In this document: piece by piece, positions 63,682 through 64,000 of the stretch
Layout: each line of letters begins with the position of its first letter
Numbering within the stretch: the first letter of the stretch is position 1
Source of the DNA: Symsagittifera roscoffensis
Taxonomy: Eukaryota > Xenacoelomorpha > Acoela > Convolutidae
Direction of reading: 5' to 3'
Assembly: GCF_963678635.1 (NCBI RefSeq)
Contig: NC_087062.1
Span: 13,248,670 to 13,312,669, forward strand
Length of the DNA stretch: 64,000 bases
Notes under the pieces: model-generated
What the model was told of the DNA's origin: nothing
Databases searched by the model: none
What the model saw: the letters and a program-made list of their open reading frames with translations, nothing else
Position numbers and translations under genes: made by a program

Positions 63682-64000
63682 ATGGAAGTGGGGAATACGC
63701 CTGAACCAGGGCCATCAGGGGAGGAGCTCACCACTCAAGAGCTGTTGAAAGACTTGAGCGAGGAGAATTGGGCAGATACTGCCACACCACCCCTGATTCC
63801 GTCCCCCCGGAAGGATCTGGAATTGCCATTGGCAAGTGAGACCTTCAATATGGGGATGATACTCTTGAGCTCGGAGGAAAGGGAAAAGAACACTTTCGAA
63901 GGGAACAGGGACATATTCCTGGGATCACTGAATGACGATGCTTGCAGGAGTTCTTGGAAGAATTCAATCAAGAAGTGGGCAGCGAGACGACGCTGGACAA
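63682..64000 (+). CDS. Acidic hypothetical ORF, partial at window end
   Basis: Open from the ATG at 63682 (MEVGNTPEPGPSGEE) to the end without a stop, 106 codons; the frame is open upstream to about 63630. Composition is acidic with Pro/Ser early and basic near the end (NSIKKWAARRRW). No domain recognised. It could be the start of another ORF of the element. Other frames here also lack stops for about 100 codons, so the call is tentative. Confidence 0.4.
   Translation, partial: MEVGNTPEPGPSGEELTTQELLKDLSEENWADTATPPLIPSPRKDLELPLASETFNMGMILLSSEEREKNTFEGNRDIFLGSLNDDACRSSWKNSIKKWAARRRWT

Larger units (their letters stand above)
45715..64000 (+). mobile_element. Giant Ty3/Gypsy-type LTR retrotransposon, right copy
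   Basis: Starts at TGTGCCAGTCGG (45715), where similarity to the inverted left copy begins. Contents in order: a 3.3 kb U3-like region, TATA box, gag-pro, pol with macro-like tail, ORF3 with SGNH domains, then a decayed coding-like tail to the window end. No 3' LTR is reached, so the element would exceed 18 kb if the tail belongs to it. CTTGAG/CTCAAG enrichment continues through the tail to about 63.9 kb, which supports that. Order RT, RNase H, integrase with a GPF-type module places it in Ty3/Gypsy. Confidence 0.88.

Noticed and set aside
1-64000. CRISPR array or prokaryotic operon structure
   Set aside because: Tandem repeats present have no unique spacers of constant length, and all supported genes are eukaryotic in type.

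Overview
The window is eukaryotic, non-coding-rich DNA dominated by retroelements, with one host-type gene locus. The mix fits an invertebrate metazoan: a Penelope-like element (PLE) with pseudo-LTRs, giant Ty3/Gypsy-type LTR elements, a tRNA-derived SINE head, three TTAGGG-type telomeric hexamers at about 9.45 kb, and an intronless very-large-GTPase-like gene. I cannot name the clade from sequence alone. No prokaryotic or organellar genes were seen.

Layout. 1-2545: two direct copies of a ~1.3 kb non-coding repeat. 2.57-7.1 kb: graveyard of decayed PLE fragments, one (3280-5345) still collinear with the intact-looking PLE at 41-45 kb. 7.26-7.39 kb: tRNA-like SINE head. 7.85-9.47 kb: degenerate CATC/ATCC simple-sequence blocks. 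10.0-15.5 kb: three direct copies and one inverted relic of an AT-rich repeat with a GC-rich module. 16.3-23.4 kb: two overlapping open frames encoding a very-large-GTPase-like protein (P-loop GTPase, long Cys-rich region, degenerate vWA-like end). 23.4-25.6 kb: 3' UTR and repeats.

25.6-40.9 kb (minus) and 45.7-64.0 kb (plus): two copies, arranged 5' end to 5' end, of one giant LTR retrotransposon family. Order: a >3 kb U3-like region with minisatellites and a TATA box; gag-protease; a 34-nt overlap into pol with a canonical -1 slippery heptamer just upstream; RT, RNase H and integrase; a C-terminal macro-domain-like extension; a ~520 bp spacer; then ORF3 with a coiled coil, a complete SGNH hydrolase motif set and a second SGNH-like domain. 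The right copy also has a decayed tail and leaves the window before any 3' LTR. The left copy is truncated inside ORF3 and broken by many lesions. The right copy has an intact gag-pro but four lesions in pol and ORF3.

41.3-45.5 kb, between the two 5' ends: a PLE on the minus strand with 319-bp pseudo-LTRs, each with a hammerhead-like motif. It has an upstream 171-aa ORF and an RT-GIY-YIG protein whose RT is interrupted by a PHD-type zinc finger. The same finger survives in the decayed copy at 4.3 kb, so it is a family trait.

Most notable: the macro-like and double SGNH-like accessory domains of the LTR element, the PHD finger in the PLE RT, and strong enrichment of CTTGAG/CTCAAG across the LTR element but not in neighbouring DNA.
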